A stretch of 6,300 nucleotides of DNA from Desulfovibrionales bacterium (GTDB taxonomy: Bacteria; Desulfobacterota; Desulfovibrionia; Desulfovibrionales; Desulfomicrobiaceae): NCBI GenBank assembly GCA_012727515.1, contig JAAYGZ010000324.1, positions 1 to 6,300 of the forward strand, read 5' to 3'. How positions within the stretch are numbered: the first letter of the stretch is position 1; each line of letters begins with the position of its first letter. The position numbers and the translations under genes are program-made. Below, one piece after another: positions 5,709 to 6,300 of the stretch. The notes below the pieces were generated by a model. It saw only the letters and a list, made by a program, of their open reading frames with translations, did not search any database and was not told where the DNA came from.

Positions 5709-6266
5709 ATGCTATCACGAACACAGGCTCTTGAATTATTGCAAAAATCTGCGCCAACACATTTGGTTATTCATGCGCTTGAAACAGAAGCTGTTCTGCG
5801 CGCCTTGGCAGAACGCCTGAATTGCGATGCAGAACTTTGGGGGCTTGCTGGTTTACTTCATGATTTGGATTACCCAGAAACGCAAGATCTACCCAACCAG
5901 CATGGCCTGCTCAGTGTTGAGCGCTTGCGCGGCACCTTGCCCGAAGAGGCTCTTGATGCCATTGCCCGACATAATGAGCATAATGGTAACCAACCTCAAA
6001 CCATTCTTGATTATGCATTGCGCTGCGGCGAAACTGTAACTGGCTTAATTCATACCGCAGCTTTAGTGCGGCCCACCCGGATGCAGGGCATGGAAGCCAG
6101 GAGTCTGAAGAAAAAAATGAAAGACAAGGCCTTTGCCGCATCTGTATGTCGCGAAACTATTAAAGAGTGCGAAAAACTAGGCTTGAACTTGGATGATTTT
6201 CTGACACTGGCTATTTCTGCCATTACCTCTATTGCCCCAAGGGTCGGCTTGGTGGCCGAAGTCTGA
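5709..6266 (+). CDS. HD-domain (HDIG-like) putative phosphohydrolase
   Basis: Cytoplasmic HD-superfamily protein of 185 residues, similar to a widespread family of small HDIG-type proteins without established substrate. HD proteins are metal-dependent, usually phosphohydrolases. Visible candidate metal residues: His22, the His51-Asp52 doublet in GLLHDLDYP (48-56), His65, and His88 and His91 in the HNEHNG stretch. The family's TGLI and ALVRPT segments are present (111-114 and 118-123), as is the lysine-rich KKKMKDKAFAA stretch (134-144). The acidic residue expected just before TGLI, usually Asp in this family as I recall it, is Glu108. The start is the ATG at 5709: a very strong AGGAGGGAGG (5695-5704) sits just upstream. 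The frame is open back to a TTG at 5526, but those extra 61 residues look non-coding. Substrate and pathway unknown. Confidence 0.85.
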   Translation: MLSRTQALELLQKSAPTHLVIHALETEAVLRALAERLNCDAELWGLAGLLHDLDYPETQDLPNQHGLLSVERLRGTLPEEALDAIARHNEHNGNQPQTILDYALRCGETVTGLIHTAALVRPTRMQGMEARSLKKKMKDKAFAASVCRETIKECEKLGLNLDDFLTLAISAITSIAPRVGLVAEV

Positions 6267-6300
6267 TTGTATAAGAATACTACTCAGATATCACTCAACA

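Overview
The window reads as a piece of chromosome from an anaerobic or microaerophilic Gram-negative bacterium. The best guess is a sulfate-reducing deltaproteobacterium (Desulfovibrionales-like), with base composition close to balanced by eye. This rests on the style of the chemoreceptor, on the pairing of a TtuA-type thiolation enzyme with a ubiquitin-like sulfur carrier, on a monocluster ferredoxin, and on ferritin next to a thiol peroxidase. It is an inference from family resemblance, not a taxonomic identification. There are no rRNA or tRNA genes, insertion sequences or CRISPR repeats.

Layout. (1) Nucleotides 1-1725, + strand: the 3' part of a methyl-accepting chemotaxis protein whose start lies before the window. 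(2) 1726-1856: an intergenic stretch with two adjacent GC-rich hairpins; the second looks like a terminator or attenuator. (3) 1857-4303, + strand: a tight four-gene operon encoding a ThiS/MoaD/TtuB-like sulfur carrier, a TtuA-like tRNA thiolase with zinc fingers and iron-sulfur cysteines, a class I/II PLP aminotransferase, and a small single-cluster ferredoxin. The gaps are 3 nt, 3 nt and a 4-nt ATGA overlap. (4) 4304-4415: a convergent gap with an 11-bp perfect hairpin that probably terminates both sides. (5) 4416-5487, - strand: ferritin, preceded by thiol peroxidase (Tpx), reading tpx then ftn. (6) 5488-5708: a divergent regulatory region with a 19-bp dyad. (7) 5709-6266, + strand: an HD-domain hydrolase-like protein.

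How the genes work together. The four-gene operon is the most interesting part. A sulfur carrier activated at its C-terminal glycine would pass sulfur to the TtuA-like enzyme, which adenylates and thiolates a tRNA uridine using an oxygen-sensitive [4Fe-4S] cluster. The ferredoxin could serve that chemistry. The aminotransferase is an unexplained partner that might link it to amino-acid or cysteine metabolism. No E1-like activating enzyme (TtuC/MoeB/ThiF) is present in the window, so it must come from elsewhere. The tpx-ftn pair is an oxidative-stress and iron-storage module: it removes peroxide and sequesters ferrous iron, which together limit Fenton chemistry.
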